The notes beneath the pieces are model-generated. The model was not told where the DNA came from, did no database searches, and saw only the letters and a list, made by a program, of their open reading frames with translations. Below, piece after piece: positions 55,562 to 64,000 of a DNA stretch of 64,000 nt. The position numbers were made by a program, and so were the translations under genes. This DNA is from an uncultured Eubacterium sp. (GTDB lineage: Bacteria; Bacillota; Clostridia; Lachnospirales; Lachnospiraceae). The DNA lies in NCBI GenBank assembly GCA_934351445.1, contig CAKRIZ010000002.1:62001-126000 (forward strand), in the 5' to 3' direction. How positions within the stretch are numbered: the stretch's first letter is position 1; every line of letters starts with the position of its first letter.

Positions 55562-57538
55562 CTATAAGTTCGTCACTAACAGCTCGATCATATCCGACAC
55601 TGTCTGAATATACCGGCTGGCTGCATTGTATGCGTTCTGATATTTGATCATATTGGTCAGTTCCTCATCGGTCGATACACCGGTCACCTGCTGGCGCTGG
55701 TTGTCGATCGCTGTCACGGAACTGTTCAGTGTCGTGGATGTAGACTCATACGTCGATCCGGCTGAAGCGATCCCACCGATCATCTCCGTATAATATTCGC
55801 TAAAGCTAAATGTCGCTTCCGAACCCGGATAGATCTTCAGTGTCTTTGTCGTCCACAGACCTGTCAATTCTGCACCCATTCCATAATCGATCTCATGTGT
55901 CTTCTGCGTCAGGTGCGGAAACAGATCCACCTGATTTTCCAGATCATCATTGACCCCAAGTGATGCGAGCGTATACTGCGTAGATGTATCCAGCGCATAA
56001 TCCGGATTGAGAACATAATATTCTTTTCCTGCAATAAACTGCTTCACATACTTCTGGTTATCTGCCGTCTGCCATTGCTCGTACGGACCTTCCGTACTGC
56101 GCAGTGCCTGATCCGTCGCCGAATCATAGGTGATCGTCGTCACATAACCATTTCCCTTGGATTCATCCCAGATCTGATAATCCTTACCGGCGAGATTGAC
56201 TGTCTTACAGTCATATATATCTTCCTCATTATAGATGTACCAGGTCTTGCCGTTTGTATCGGTCACCTCGGTATACCGGTCGGGCACACCGACTCGCGTA
56301 AACAGTTCATGCGGCGGTATCTTCATATCCGAACCGAGACGGCAGTTCTCTGCATCGAGCACCTTGACGTTCTTATACTCCGAGATGCTGTAGGTTCCAT
56401 CCGGATTTTCCGTGCGCACACTAAAAGAAGCTCTCGTATTCGGTGACAGAATATCGTTAATCTTCGTTGCCAGTCCGTGGATCAGCACATCCAGCTGCGC
56501 CTCTGATTCCTCCATCACGGACATTCCAACCGAATTGGCGTATTTCTCCGGATCTGCACCTTCGAGATATGCAAAATTCTTCACGCCATCTCCACGCGCC
56601 TGTATCAGCGCCTTGATCTCTCCAATATCAGTATTATACTCCGATGAGATCGGAACCGAGAAATCAAACAGATTCGTGTACTGCCCATTCGCCTCATTGG
56701 ACAGATACGGCCAATACGCGTTGACATACCCAGTGGAACGGTCAACCTGTTTGCCGACCTGATACATATGTGCCTCGTCAACAAAATACTGACCTTCGAC
56801 CTTGACGGTCACGATGCCTGTCGCATCCTCTGTATAGGACATGTTGACCAGTGAACCCAGTTCATCGAGAGCCAGATCGCGCGCATCACGCAGATCATAT
56901 GCGGTCTCCACACCGGACGCCTCTATACTCTGAATATCCAGATTCAGCTTATAGATCTGTTTGCCCAGTTCATTCACACGGTCGATATCGTTTGAGATCT
57001 GTATATTTATTTGTGACTGGTACGTGGATAAACTCGAATATATTGCATTTGCCCGAGTAAGAAGCAGATTGGAGCGCTGGATCACCAGCCCCTGATTCGT
57101 CATATCCGACGGATCTTGCGCGAGCATCTCAAACGCAGACCACAGACTGCTGTTTGAATCCCTGTCGCTGCCGGAACCCATCAGAACATCTTTGAAAGCT
57201 GTTCCTTCCAACTCCTGATATAGACTCTGCACCTCGTCAATCGCATTGTAGTAGGCACTGTAATAAGCCTGCCGTCCGGCCTCCGAACGATACGTCTTAT
57301 CCAAAAAAACGTCCCTGGCGTGTGCGATATCACCGATTCCTACACCAAGGCCTACTTTCTGCGTACTGACAGATGCATACGCAAACGTATTATAATGTTT
57401 ATCTGCAAATAATACCTGCTGGCGGACATAGCCCGCCGTGTTTACATTCGCAAGGTTATTTGCAGAAGTATTGATGGCATTCTGCGCCGACCGGAGCCCA
57501 CTGCCCCCTACATACAGCGACTGCATTCCATTTGCCAT
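55562..57538 (-). CDS. flgK: Flagellar hook-associated protein FlgK (first paralogue)
   Basis: 658 residues. G-G-S-G-L-R-S-A-Q-N-A-I-N-T-S-A-N-N-L-A and N-V-N-T-A-G-Y at the start; M-I-K-Y-Q-N-A-Y-N-A-A-S-R-Y at the end. This is the more typical of the two FlgKs at both termini. The centres of the two proteins are unlike each other, so they may form mixed or alternative junction zones. It is 18 bases past flgN. Confidence 0.92.
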   Translation of the reverse strand: MANGMQSLYVGGSGLRSAQNAINTSANNLANVNTAGYVRQQVLFADKHYNTFAYASVSTQKVGLGVGIGDIAHARDVFLDKTYRSEAGRQAYYSAYYNAIDEVQSLYQELEGTAFKDVLMGSGSDRDSNSSLWSAFEMLAQDPSDMTNQGLVIQRSNLLLTRANAIYSSLSTYQSQINIQISNDIDRVNELGKQIYKLNLDIQSIEASGVETAYDLRDARDLALDELGSLVNMSYTEDATGIVTVKVEGQYFVDEAHMYQVGKQVDRSTGYVNAYWPYLSNEANGQYTNLFDFSVPISSEYNTDIGEIKALIQARGDGVKNFAYLEGADPEKYANSVGMSVMEESEAQLDVLIHGLATKINDILSPNTRASFSVRTENPDGTYSISEYKNVKVLDAENCRLGSDMKIPPHELFTRVGVPDRYTEVTDTNGKTWYIYNEEDIYDCKTVNLAGKDYQIWDESKGNGYVTTITYDSATDQALRSTEGPYEQWQTADNQKYVKQFIAGKEYYVLNPDYALDTSTQYTLASLGVNDDLENQVDLFPHLTQKTHEIDYGMGAELTGLWTTKTLKIYPGSEATFSFSEYYTEMIGGIASAGSTYESTSTTLNSSVTAIDNQRQQVTGVSTDEELTNMIKYQNAYNAASRYIQTVSDMIELLVTNL

Positions 57539-57556
57539 AATGATTCCCCCTGTCTG

Positions 57557-58069
57557 TTATTGCTTGGCATCAAAGCCCCTGCTGCCGAGCAGATCTCCGG
57601 TATTTACGGCAGATCTGTTATAGTTCGCTGTCTCCGGGGCCTGTCGCATACTGCGAAACAGATTCAGGTCAAATTCCAATAATTCCATAGACTGGTGAAG
57701 CAGTGTCTGATTGGTATGGTTGATGCGCTTCAGCCGGTCCATTGTTTCTTTTAATTCCTGACGGGTCTTGGCCAGTCTCTGCTGCTGCAGCGGCTGGCTG
57801 GCAAGTGACTGTTCGAGTGTAGATACCTTCAGTTCTTCAGGCTTACGGTTCATCACAACCGCAATATCATTCATGATATGCGCGCGTCTGGTCTCCAGAC
57901 TCTGAATCCCATTGGCCACTTCTTCCTGTGCTGCAGTCAGTTGTTCTACTGCAGACACATCTGATACGATCAACGCTTCACGCAGGTTCTCAGACAATTC
58001 TGTCAGTTTCTGATATGCTACTGTCTCATTCTCCAAGACCTGTGTCAGGTCATCCATCAAACTTGCCAC
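57557..58069 (-). CDS. flgN: Flagellar export chaperone FlgN
   Basis: About 170 residues, mainly helical. The start is set at GTG 58069 because GGGAG lies six bases upstream; ATG 58057 is possible, and the longer frame to 58171 runs through a hairpin and has no good site. L-V-E/L-E-N-E-T-V-A-Y-Q-K-L-T-E-L-S-style heptads and the place between flgM and flgK fit FlgN, the chaperone of FlgK and FlgL. Confidence 0.82.
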   Translation of the reverse strand: MASLMDDLTQVLENETVAYQKLTELSENLREALIVSDVSAVEQLTAAQEEVANGIQSLETRRAHIMNDIAVVMNRKPEELKVSTLEQSLASQPLQQQRLAKTRQELKETMDRLKRINHTNQTLLHQSMELLEFDLNLFRSMRQAPETANYNRSAVNTGDLLGSRGFDAKQ

Positions 58070-58114
58070 GTTTTTCTCCCGCTCATTGCATTGCTCTCTA
58101 CGTTCGCAATTCCG

Positions 58115-58159
58115 ATGCAAAATCCATTCCAAATCGGCTTCGCCGATGGGATTTTGCAT
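58115..58159 (-). repeat. Inverted repeat between flgM and flgN
   Basis: Outer arms ATGCAAAATCC (58115-58125) and GGATTTTGCAT (58149-58159), inner arms ATCGGC (58133-58138) and GCCGAT (58142-58147). A strong hairpin with no U-run, so not a terminator; it might slow decay or set flgM/flgN ratios. Confidence 0.65.
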
Positions 58160-58229
58160 ACCCAGAATCATGCTCTCACGATCTCAGCAGCAAGTGCTTC
58201 GATCTGTTTGAAATGATCGCGAATATAGA

Positions 58230-58508
58230 TTAATATAACTCGTTATACTTTTCTAACAATTTACTAGCAAAATCTCCAGCATCAACCTTATAATTACCGG
58301 AATCAACCTTAGCTTTCAGCTCTGCGACTTTATCTTCCCTGATGTCTGAAGCATTTGCGACTGCCTGTTTTGCGATCTGATAATCACGTCCCGCTTGAGA
58401 GATCTGCAGTTGATCCTGAAAGCCCGCTGCTTTTTTTGCAGAATCCATGCGAACCGGCTTACTGCTTTTATAGATCGCTGCTACCTGATTATATGCATCT
58501 ATACGCAT
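58230..58508 (-). CDS. flgM: Anti-sigma-D factor FlgM
   Basis: 92 residues from the ATG at 58508 (AGGAG eight bases upstream). R-I-D-A-Y-N-Q-V near the start and the C-terminal sigma-binding region (V-A-E-L-K-A-K-V-D-S-G-N-Y-K-V-D, then A-S-K-L-L-E) are typical. FlgM holds sigma-D until the hook is finished. It is the first gene of the late operon. Confidence 0.92.
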   Translation of the reverse strand: MRIDAYNQVAAIYKSSKPVRMDSAKKAAGFQDQLQISQAGRDYQIAKQAVANASDIREDKVAELKAKVDSGNYKVDAGDFASKLLEKYNELY

Positions 58509-58585
58509 AACGGCATCTCCTTTCACTTTCTGTTCTTCCCTGAAATACAAAAAAGTAATCTTGCTGATTGCTTTTTCTAATCTAT

Positions 58586-58612
58586 TTATCGGAGGAATAG
58601 GGGAAAACATTA
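58586..58612 (-). promoter_or_regulatory. Sigma-D promoter of the flgM operon
   Basis: Minus strand TAAT (58609-58612), 15 bases, TCCGATAA (58586-58593), about 70 bases before flgM. One mismatch in the -35 box; spacing exact. Confidence 0.8.
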
Positions 58613-58669
58613 GATCTTTTTCTATATTTTTAAAAATTGCACTTCAGCATCTATGGAATGCACACGGCA

Positions 58670-58702
58670 AAGAAGCGCATCCATTCCCAGGATGCGCTTC
58701 TT
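58670..58702. terminator. Hairpin terminator between the sugar ABC operon and flgM
   Basis: AAGAAGCGCATCC (58670-58682) pairs with GGATGCGCTTCTT (58690-58702) across a 7-base loop. It lies 48 bases past the MalG-type permease gene. The U-runs on both sides are short. Confidence 0.7.
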
Positions 58703-58749
58703 CCTTATTTTAGAGAGAGGTAATGAAAACAAAAATGAAAATCCAAATT

Positions 58750-59607
58750 TTAACCTTTGACACCACCGAGTGCCACACCGCCTACAATGAACTTCGACAG
58801 CAGCAGATATACGATGATGACCGGAAAGATCGAAAATGCGATCATGACATATACCTGACCCATATCAAACTTCAGGAAATCTGCGCTTCGCAGCTGTGCG
58901 ATCAGAATCGGCAGCGTCTTTTTCGTATCGGTATGGAGTACCAGTGCCGGAGTGAAGTAATTGTTCCAGCTGGATACGAATGTGAAGATCGCCTGTACCG
59001 CAATCGCCGGTTTCATCATCGGAAGCACGATACTGTTGAATGCCCGGAACTCGCCGGAGCCATCAATACGCGCCGCCTCAATGATCGCGAGCGGTAATGT
59101 ACTCTCCATATACTGCTTCATGTAGAAGTATGTAACCGGAGCCGCGATCGCAGGTACGATCAGCGGGATAAATGTATCATCCATATGCAGCTTATTGATC
59201 AACTGCAGGAAACCAAGTGCCGTAACCTGCGTCGGGATCATCATAACTGCCAGAATGAATGTCGCCATAAACTTCTTGCCTTTAAAATCATACGCATGGA
59301 TCGCATAAGCTGTGATTGTCGAAAAATATACACTCAGCACTGCGCTGCAGGTTGACACAATCACACTGTTTATCATACCTTTGACTACCGGCAGTGTACC
59401 CGAAATCAGGTTCAGCCAGTTTGTAACCAGAAAATGACTGGGGAGAGGTGAAAAACCTCTTGTCAGTTCACCGTTCGAACGTGTTGCATTGATAAACAGG
59501 ATGTAGAACCAGATCAGACAGAAAAATGTGATCAGGATCAATACGATATATGCAATTGTCTTGCGGGCATGCATGCCCAGACCTTTACTTGTCTTATATT
59601 CTTCCAT
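58750..59607 (-). CDS. Carbohydrate ABC transporter permease, MalG type
   Basis: About 285 residues with six transmembrane spans. The EAA loop that contacts the ATPase reads E-A-A-R-I-D-G-S-G-E-F-R-A-F, and the C-terminus ends G-G-V-A-L-G-G-V-K-G, typical of this family. The start is set at 59607 (AGGGGG seven bases upstream); ATG 59610 and GTG 59613 are alternatives. No ATPase gene is in the operon, so a shared MsmX-like ATPase is likely. Confidence 0.9.
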   Translation of the reverse strand: MEEYKTSKGLGMHARKTIAYIVLILITFFCLIWFYILFINATRSNGELTRGFSPLPSHFLVTNWLNLISGTLPVVKGMINSVIVSTCSAVLSVYFSTITAYAIHAYDFKGKKFMATFILAVMMIPTQVTALGFLQLINKLHMDDTFIPLIVPAIAAPVTYFYMKQYMESTLPLAIIEAARIDGSGEFRAFNSIVLPMMKPAIAVQAIFTFVSSWNNYFTPALVLHTDTKKTLPILIAQLRSADFLKFDMGQVYVMIAFSIFPVIIVYLLLSKFIVGGVALGGVKG

Positions 59608-59618
59608 CATCACACCCC

Positions 59619-60533
59619 CTACTTCTCACTCGCTGCGTTGATCTTAAATACGATCAGGCTCAAAATACCGGTCACAACAAACAGGAATACGGATAACGAA
59701 CCACCCATACCATAGTTTTTGCTGAACAGATGCTTGTTCAGGTACATGATCAGTGTCATCGTGCTCTGTGCCGGATCACCGCTTCCGTTTGTGAAGATCT
59801 GCGGCACATCAAACATCTGCAATCCACCGATCAGCGATGTGATCATCACGTAGATCAGGATCGGCCGCAGCAACGGCAATGTAATTCTGGTAAATACCTG
59901 CGTCGATGTCGCTCCGTCTACCTCAGCCGCCTCAAATAACGCAGGATCAATACCCATCATACCAGCCATCAGAAGGATGGTCGTGTTACCAAACCACATC
60001 AGAAGGTTCATGAGCGCAATCAGCCCACGCGCGCTTCCTACATGCGTCATAAACTTGTACGGTTCTGAAAGGATACCCATGGACACCAGAATACTGTTGA
60101 TCGGACCCGTATCTGCAAACAGTGTAAAGAACAGCATCGCAAACGCGGAAGCCATGATCAGGTTCGGCAGATAGATCACTGTCTTAAAAAATGTTGCACC
60201 CTTTAAATGCATACGCTCATTAGAAAACCATGCACCGAGCAGTAAGGAGATCAAAATCTGCGGTACGAACCCGAGAATCCACATGATCATCGTATTTTTC
60301 AGATACACCCAGATGTCTCCACTGCTAAACATCGAAAAGTAATTCCCGAGTCCGATAAAATTCGGTCCGACCTGCGTCAAGCCGGAACGGTAGTTCTCAA
60401 AGAAACTGTTCCAGACTGTACTGATCAGCGGAACTAACTGGAATATAATGTATGTAAGTACAAATGGAATGAGAAAGATATATCCCCATTTATTGTACCG
60501 AACAACATTACTCTTTTTTGCCGGTTTACTCAT
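59619..60533 (-). CDS. Carbohydrate ABC transporter permease, MalF type
   Basis: 304 residues with six spans; the EAA loop is E-A-A-E-V-D-G-A-T-S-T-Q-V-F. It is the partner of the MalG-type permease, 11 bases apart. GGAGGG precedes the ATG. Confidence 0.91.
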   Translation of the reverse strand: MSKPAKKSNVVRYNKWGYIFLIPFVLTYIIFQLVPLISTVWNSFFENYRSGLTQVGPNFIGLGNYFSMFSSGDIWVYLKNTMIMWILGFVPQILISLLLGAWFSNERMHLKGATFFKTVIYLPNLIMASAFAMLFFTLFADTGPINSILVSMGILSEPYKFMTHVGSARGLIALMNLLMWFGNTTILLMAGMMGIDPALFEAAEVDGATSTQVFTRITLPLLRPILIYVMITSLIGGLQMFDVPQIFTNGSGDPAQSTMTLIMYLNKHLFSKNYGMGGSLSVFLFVVTGILSLIVFKINAASEK

Positions 60534-60609
60534 AACGCTCCCTCCACCTTGTAAGATATCGGGGCTGCCCGATGAAAAGCAGCCCCAATCATTTACTCTG
60601 TTTTATTGA

Positions 60610-62040
60610 TTATTCGCTAAGCTCAGGATACTTTACGATAACTGCCTTCTTGAAGGACTCAACTGCCTCATCATAGGTCATGTTTCCATCGCAGTAGTTT
60701 CTGATTGCAGTCTGGAACTCTTCGTTACATCCCTGATCGTAAGGCGAAGTATTGCTCAGGTCGATGTTGCCGGCACCTGCACAGAACATTGCTAACGGGT
60801 TCTGTCCGCCAAGGACTTTGCTCTGATAAGAAGTATCTGCTGCCATTGCCTCCATTGCAGGCTTGTTGTTTACGAAATCGTTATCGTCTTTAACAATGTC
60901 AGTCATGATGTCTACATCGCAGGTCATCTTCTTGATGATATCGCCTACTAATGAAGCATTATCTGTTCCGGTTGCTGCACAGATCCATGTACCGCCCCAG
61001 TAGAAGCCCTGAGGTCCTTCAACAGCGCCCCAGCCACCCTGGTTTGCGATAGATCCTTCAGTATCTGCTGCCATAGAGAAGTCTACGAACCAGGCAGGTC
61101 CAAAGTAGCAGAAGGTCTTTCCTTCCGGATAGAAGCCCTTAGACCAGTCATCTGACCACAGTTCTGCGGTCGTACACTCGCCTGCATCTACCATTTTCTT
61201 AGACATTTCAACCCACTTCTCAATGTTAGGGTCGATATTGATCTTGTTATCTACTACCCACTTAGAGGTTACGTTGTTAGAGAATACACGGTAGGTATCA
61301 ACAACCGATGAGTTCATCTTGTATCCGGCAGCTTTCATCTTCTCTGCTGTAGCAAGATAGGTATCCCAATCCTTTACTGACTGCTGTACATCTGCAGGAT
61401 CATCGCTTCCCAATACTTCCTTCGCAGCTTCGCGGTTGTAGATCAATACACCGGGACATCCCTGCCACGATACACCCTTTAAGACACCGCTGTCATCTGT
61501 AACGATATCTTTGGTGTACTGATACTGATCCTTCAGGTCATCCTCTGTCACACCGAGATCAGCTACGTTCATAGTGTACTCGCTGTTTACATACTTCAAT
61601 GCATAGTCAGCCTCGATCAGGAATAAGTCTACCTTGTCATCTGCTGCTGCATCAGCCTGCTTTAACAGCATCTCGTCTAAGTTATTCTGATAAGCATTGT
61701 CTTTGGAAGGAGTGATCGTCCACTTTACAGTAACATCACCGATCTTACCGGTTGTTCCGTCTACTTCCTCATATCCGGGATAGTGAGCAATCAGACGGCT
61801 CTTGAACTCCTCGTTCCAAGCCTGAATGTTCAGAACCTTTCCTTCGTCTGCTGCAGGCTCTGCATCCGCTGTGTCATCTGCCGCAGGCTCCTCTGTGTCT
61901 GCTGCATCATCTGCTGCTGGCTCCTCTGTCTGGGCATCATCTGCTGCAGGTGCATCTGCTGTTCCCTTGCTGCCGCAACCTACTAACATGGTTGCTACCA
62001 TTGTAGTTGCCAGTAACGCGCTGATTACTTTCTTTTTCAT
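60610..62040 (-). CDS. Sugar-binding lipoprotein of the ABC transporter
   Basis: 476 residues. A lipoprotein signal ends in L-V-G-C (Cys22), followed by an acidic Ala/Asp/Glu-rich linker (about 26-68) with repeated E-E-P-A-A-D-D units, then an SBP family 1-type domain. It delivers the sugar to the permeases encoded 76 bases downstream. Next to a cellobiose phosphorylase, a beta-glucan oligosaccharide ligand is likely but not proven. Confidence 0.9.
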   Translation of the reverse strand: MKKKVISALLATTMVATMLVGCGSKGTADAPAADDAQTEEPAADDAADTEEPAADDTADAEPAADEGKVLNIQAWNEEFKSRLIAHYPGYEEVDGTTGKIGDVTVKWTITPSKDNAYQNNLDEMLLKQADAAADDKVDLFLIEADYALKYVNSEYTMNVADLGVTEDDLKDQYQYTKDIVTDDSGVLKGVSWQGCPGVLIYNREAAKEVLGSDDPADVQQSVKDWDTYLATAEKMKAAGYKMNSSVVDTYRVFSNNVTSKWVVDNKINIDPNIEKWVEMSKKMVDAGECTTAELWSDDWSKGFYPEGKTFCYFGPAWFVDFSMAADTEGSIANQGGWGAVEGPQGFYWGGTWICAATGTDNASLVGDIIKKMTCDVDIMTDIVKDDNDFVNNKPAMEAMAADTSYQSKVLGGQNPLAMFCAGAGNIDLSNTSPYDQGCNEEFQTAIRNYCDGNMTYDEAVESFKKAVIVKYPELSE

Positions 62041-62139
62041 ATTCTTTTTCCTCCCTTAAAGAATGATCTTTGAAAAAAGTTACAGGTTCTATATTGATAT
62101 TTGATCACGGTACATCCGTTCAAATATAAATACCGTATG

Positions 62140-63162
62140 TCAGGCTTCGGGATTGATATCTGCTACCGTATGTCCCTCATACACCTCTCCCCCGATAGAT
62201 ACAAGGCGGATTAGTGTGGACTTCGGTTCTTCGATCAGACTGATGAGGTTTTCTGCGGCCTCCCATCCGATGCGCTCCGTATCCTGTTTTAGCGTGGTCA
62301 GTTTCGGTTCAATGTGTCTCGCAATCCGGATGCCATCATATCCAACCACCGATATATCCTCCGGAATCCGAAGTCCTCTCGCCTTGATCGCATTGATACC
62401 ACCAAAGCTGGCGAAATCATCCGGATATAAAATACAGGTCGGCGGATCCGGCAGATCCAGCAGTTCTTCTGTCTTTCTGTAGGCTTCCTTTGTATCTCTG
62501 TATGCCGCCTCCCTGACGTATTCATCCGGCACCTCGATGCCAAACTCCTTTGTCGTCCGGTAGAAAGAAGATAACCGGTTTTGTGTAACCGACGAATCTG
62601 CTCCGTGAATGTATGCGATCTTGCGATGTCCTTTTTCATATATATAAGTAACAAGCTGTCTCATTCCATCCACATTGTCGGAAACGATTGCGATACGGTT
62701 GTTGAACAGGTGATCGATCGTAACGACCGGTACATCGCTCTGGATGAGCTCCGTGACCTCCGGATCATCAAAATCGATACAGGCGATCACGACTCCGTCG
62801 AAGCCTCTGTGTTTTGCATGTTCCAGATATGACATCCGGTTCTTTCCTTTTTTAGAACAGTTGATAAATGTGATGTCATATCCATGCTTCTCAGCAGTCC
62901 GTTTGAAGCTGTCCAGTACAAAGGAGAAGTAGTCATGTGTCAGACCGCTCATCGCTTTGTCTACAAACAGGACGCCCAGATTGTAGGTTCGATTTGTTTT
63001 CAAGGCCTGTGCAGCGGAGTTTGGAAAGTATCCCATATCCTTTGCTGTCTGTCTGACGAGTTCCTTTGTCTTTTCACTGATGTCTTTGTGGTCATTCAGT
63101 GCTTTGCTAACGGTCGCGACAGATACTCCACAAGCTGCTGAAATATCTTTCATAGATACCAT
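62140..63162 (-). CDS. LacI-family transcriptional regulator
   Basis: 340 residues. The HTH has M-K-D-I-S-A-A-C-G-V-S-V-A-T-V-S-K-A-L-N (about 4-23), and the rest is a periplasmic-binding-protein-like sugar sensor. AGGAGG precedes the ATG. It lies between the transporter and the divergent phosphorylase and has matching operator-like boxes at 63231 and 63404, so it probably controls both sides and itself. Confidence 0.92.
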   Translation of the reverse strand: MVSMKDISAACGVSVATVSKALNDHKDISEKTKELVRQTAKDMGYFPNSAAQALKTNRTYNLGVLFVDKAMSGLTHDYFSFVLDSFKRTAEKHGYDITFINCSKKGKNRMSYLEHAKHRGFDGVVIACIDFDDPEVTELIQSDVPVVTIDHLFNNRIAIVSDNVDGMRQLVTYIYEKGHRKIAYIHGADSSVTQNRLSSFYRTTKEFGIEVPDEYVREAAYRDTKEAYRKTEELLDLPDPPTCILYPDDFASFGGINAIKARGLRIPEDISVVGYDGIRIARHIEPKLTTLKQDTERIGWEAAENLISLIEEPKSTLIRLVSIGGEVYEGHTVADINPEA

Positions 63163-63230
63163 AACCGTTAACCTCCTCTTTTAATTGCTTGAATCTGTTT
63201 GAATCGATCGCTTCGTGTTGTTGTTGAAGC

Positions 63231-63244
63231 ACTTAATCGTTTTC
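63231..63244. promoter_or_regulatory. Operator-like box 1 (lacI side)
   Basis: ACTTAATCGTTTTC, the same 14 bases as at 63404-63417. It sits just downstream of the lacI start point, where a bound repressor would block the regulator's own transcription. Confidence 0.65.
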
Positions 63245-63252
63245 GTAACGTT

Positions 63253-63281
63253 ATAGTACAACGGATTTCACATTTTTGCAA
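63253..63281 (-). promoter_or_regulatory. Promoter of the lacI-family gene
   Basis: Minus strand TTGCAA (63276-63281), 17 bases, TACTAT (63253-63258), about 90 bases before the ATG. Confidence 0.65.
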
Positions 63282-63394
63282 GTAGTTTTCTGTATTTTTT
63301 ATGCAAAATACCCATGTTTGTGAAAGTTTTACAGTTTTTTGCAGTCGTTTTTGATGATTTCCAACAAACATCAATCGCTTTTTGCAGTATTCCC

Positions 63395-63423
63395 TTGACT
63401 TTTACTTAATCGTTTTCTATACT
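63395..63423 (+). promoter_or_regulatory. Phosphorylase promoter with operator-like box 2 in the spacer
   Basis: TTGACT (63395-63400), 17 bases, TATACT (63418-63423). The spacer holds ACTTAATCGTTTTC (63404-63417), so repressor binding would directly exclude RNA polymerase. The coding start is 86 bases downstream. Confidence 0.8.
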
Positions 63424-63508
63424 AACCACATACATGTTCTACTTTATGTACGAGAAAAGGAACACGCAGAACAGAAACACCTGTCATTTTAAGAAAAGGA
63501 GATGTGTT

Positions 63509-64000
63509 ATGAAATTTGGATATTTTGATGATGCGCACAAAGAGTACGTGATCACGACACCCAAGACTCCGCTTCCCTGGATCAACTATCTGGGATGCAA
63601 CGAGTTCTTTTCACTGATTTCCAACACCTGCGGTGGATATACATTCTATAAAGATGCCAAGCTGCTGCGTCTGACACGTTATCGTTATAATAATGTGCCG
63701 GGCGACATCAACGGCAAATATATCTATATTAAGGACGGTGACACCGTATGGAATCCCGGCTGGAAGCCGACACAGACCGACCTGGACAGCTACGAATGCC
63801 GTCACGGCATCGGATACAGCCGCTTTACCGGCTCCAAAAATCAGGTAACAGCGTCTATTCTGGCATTCGTCCCGATGAACGATAACTGCGAGGTCAACCA
63901 GTTAAAGATAACGAATCACAGCGCCGAAACAAAGGAATTAAGTATTTTCTCTTATGTTGAGTGGTGCCTGTGGAATGCAGATGATGACATGAAGAACTTC
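63509..64000 (+). CDS. Cellobiose phosphorylase-like GH94 enzyme (3' end outside window)
   Basis: The first 164 codons are visible. The N-terminus M-K-F-G-Y-F-D-D-A-H-K-E-Y-V-I-T and the block L-I-S-N-T-C-G-G-Y-T-F-Y-K-D-A match the beta-sandwich domain of clostridial cellobiose phosphorylases, which split imported cellobiose with phosphate into glucose-1-phosphate and glucose. The catalytic domain is beyond the edge, so another GH94 specificity (e.g. chitobiose) cannot be excluded. AAGGAG precedes the ATG. It is divergent from the LacI-type regulator. Confidence 0.88.
   Translation, partial: MKFGYFDDAHKEYVITTPKTPLPWINYLGCNEFFSLISNTCGGYTFYKDAKLLRLTRYRYNNVPGDINGKYIYIKDGDTVWNPGWKPTQTDLDSYECRHGIGYSRFTGSKNQVTASILAFVPMNDNCEVNQLKITNHSAETKELSIFSYVEWCLWNADDDMKNF

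Noticed and set aside
63168..63374. 68-codon minus-strand frame in the lacI-phosphorylase gap
   Set aside because: It overlaps the promoter and operator boxes and has no ribosome binding site or family resemblance.

Overview
The window looks like the chromosome of a motile, moderately low-GC Firmicute of the Lachnospiraceae type. The reasons are Firmicute-type ribosomal and RNA polymerase operons with AGGAGG ribosome binding sites, a sigma-D style flagellar regulon with FlgM, FliW and CsrA, a legionaminic-acid type flagellin decoration set, and a carbohydrate ABC transporter beside a cellobiose-phosphorylase gene. The species cannot be named from the sequence. Almost all genes are on the minus strand; the plus-strand exceptions are a FliD-like gene, one CgeB-like glycosyltransferase and the phosphorylase at the right edge.

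Region 1 (1-17.1 kb) is the transcription/translation core: rpmG-secE-nusG-rplK-rplA, then rplJ-rplL behind its own promoter and an L10 leader, and finally rpoB (3' end outside the window). The usual rplL-rpoB junction is interrupted by about 10 kb of envelope genes: a tandem LicD protein, a TagG/TagH polymer exporter, a TagF-like polymerase, a TarI/IspD-like cytidylyltransferase, an SDR reductase/epimerase and a secreted metallo-beta-lactamase-fold protein with cell-wall-binding repeats. rpoB has its own promoter at the far end of this insert.

Region 2 (17.1-39.1 kb) is mainly a flagellin-glycosylation island. A nonulosonic (legionaminic-like) acid operon (ptmE-legH-legI-legG-legF-legB) starts at a good sigma-D promoter but has no visible LegC aminotransferase. 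It is followed by an FkbM methyltransferase, three or four glycosyltransferase-like genes, a Maf (DUF115) flagellin glycosyltransferase, flagellin itself, and a NodB deacetylase plus GNAT-like pair behind another sigma-D promoter. The flagellin leader carries two hairpins that display GGA in their loops, which are candidate CsrA sites; csrA and fliW themselves lie at about 51 kb.

Region 3 (39.2-47.5 kb) is an AT-rich accessory patch. It holds a 1118-residue calcineurin-like phosphoesterase fused to a STAND-type NTPase (a candidate single-gene defence protein), a YefM-type antitoxin with a gutted YoeB toxin, one intact and two broken copies of an Rpn-like PD-(D/E)XK nuclease inside a recent tandem duplication, and an AAA/PD-(D/E)XK protein. 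A second paralogue of that last protein sits at 24.7-26.6 kb.

Region 4 (47.5-58.6 kb) is the late flagellar operon flgM-flgN-flgK-flgK-flgL-fliW-csrA-flaG-fliD-fliS-fliT, read leftwards from a sigma-D promoter in front of flgM. It includes two FlgK paralogues and an FlgL more than twice the usual size. Region 5 (58.7-64 kb) is a sugar-uptake locus: MalG- and MalF-type permeases, a solute-binding lipoprotein, a LacI-family regulator and, divergently, the start of a GH94 phosphorylase. Two identical 14-bp boxes, one inside the phosphorylase promoter and one just after the regulator promoter, are probable operators.
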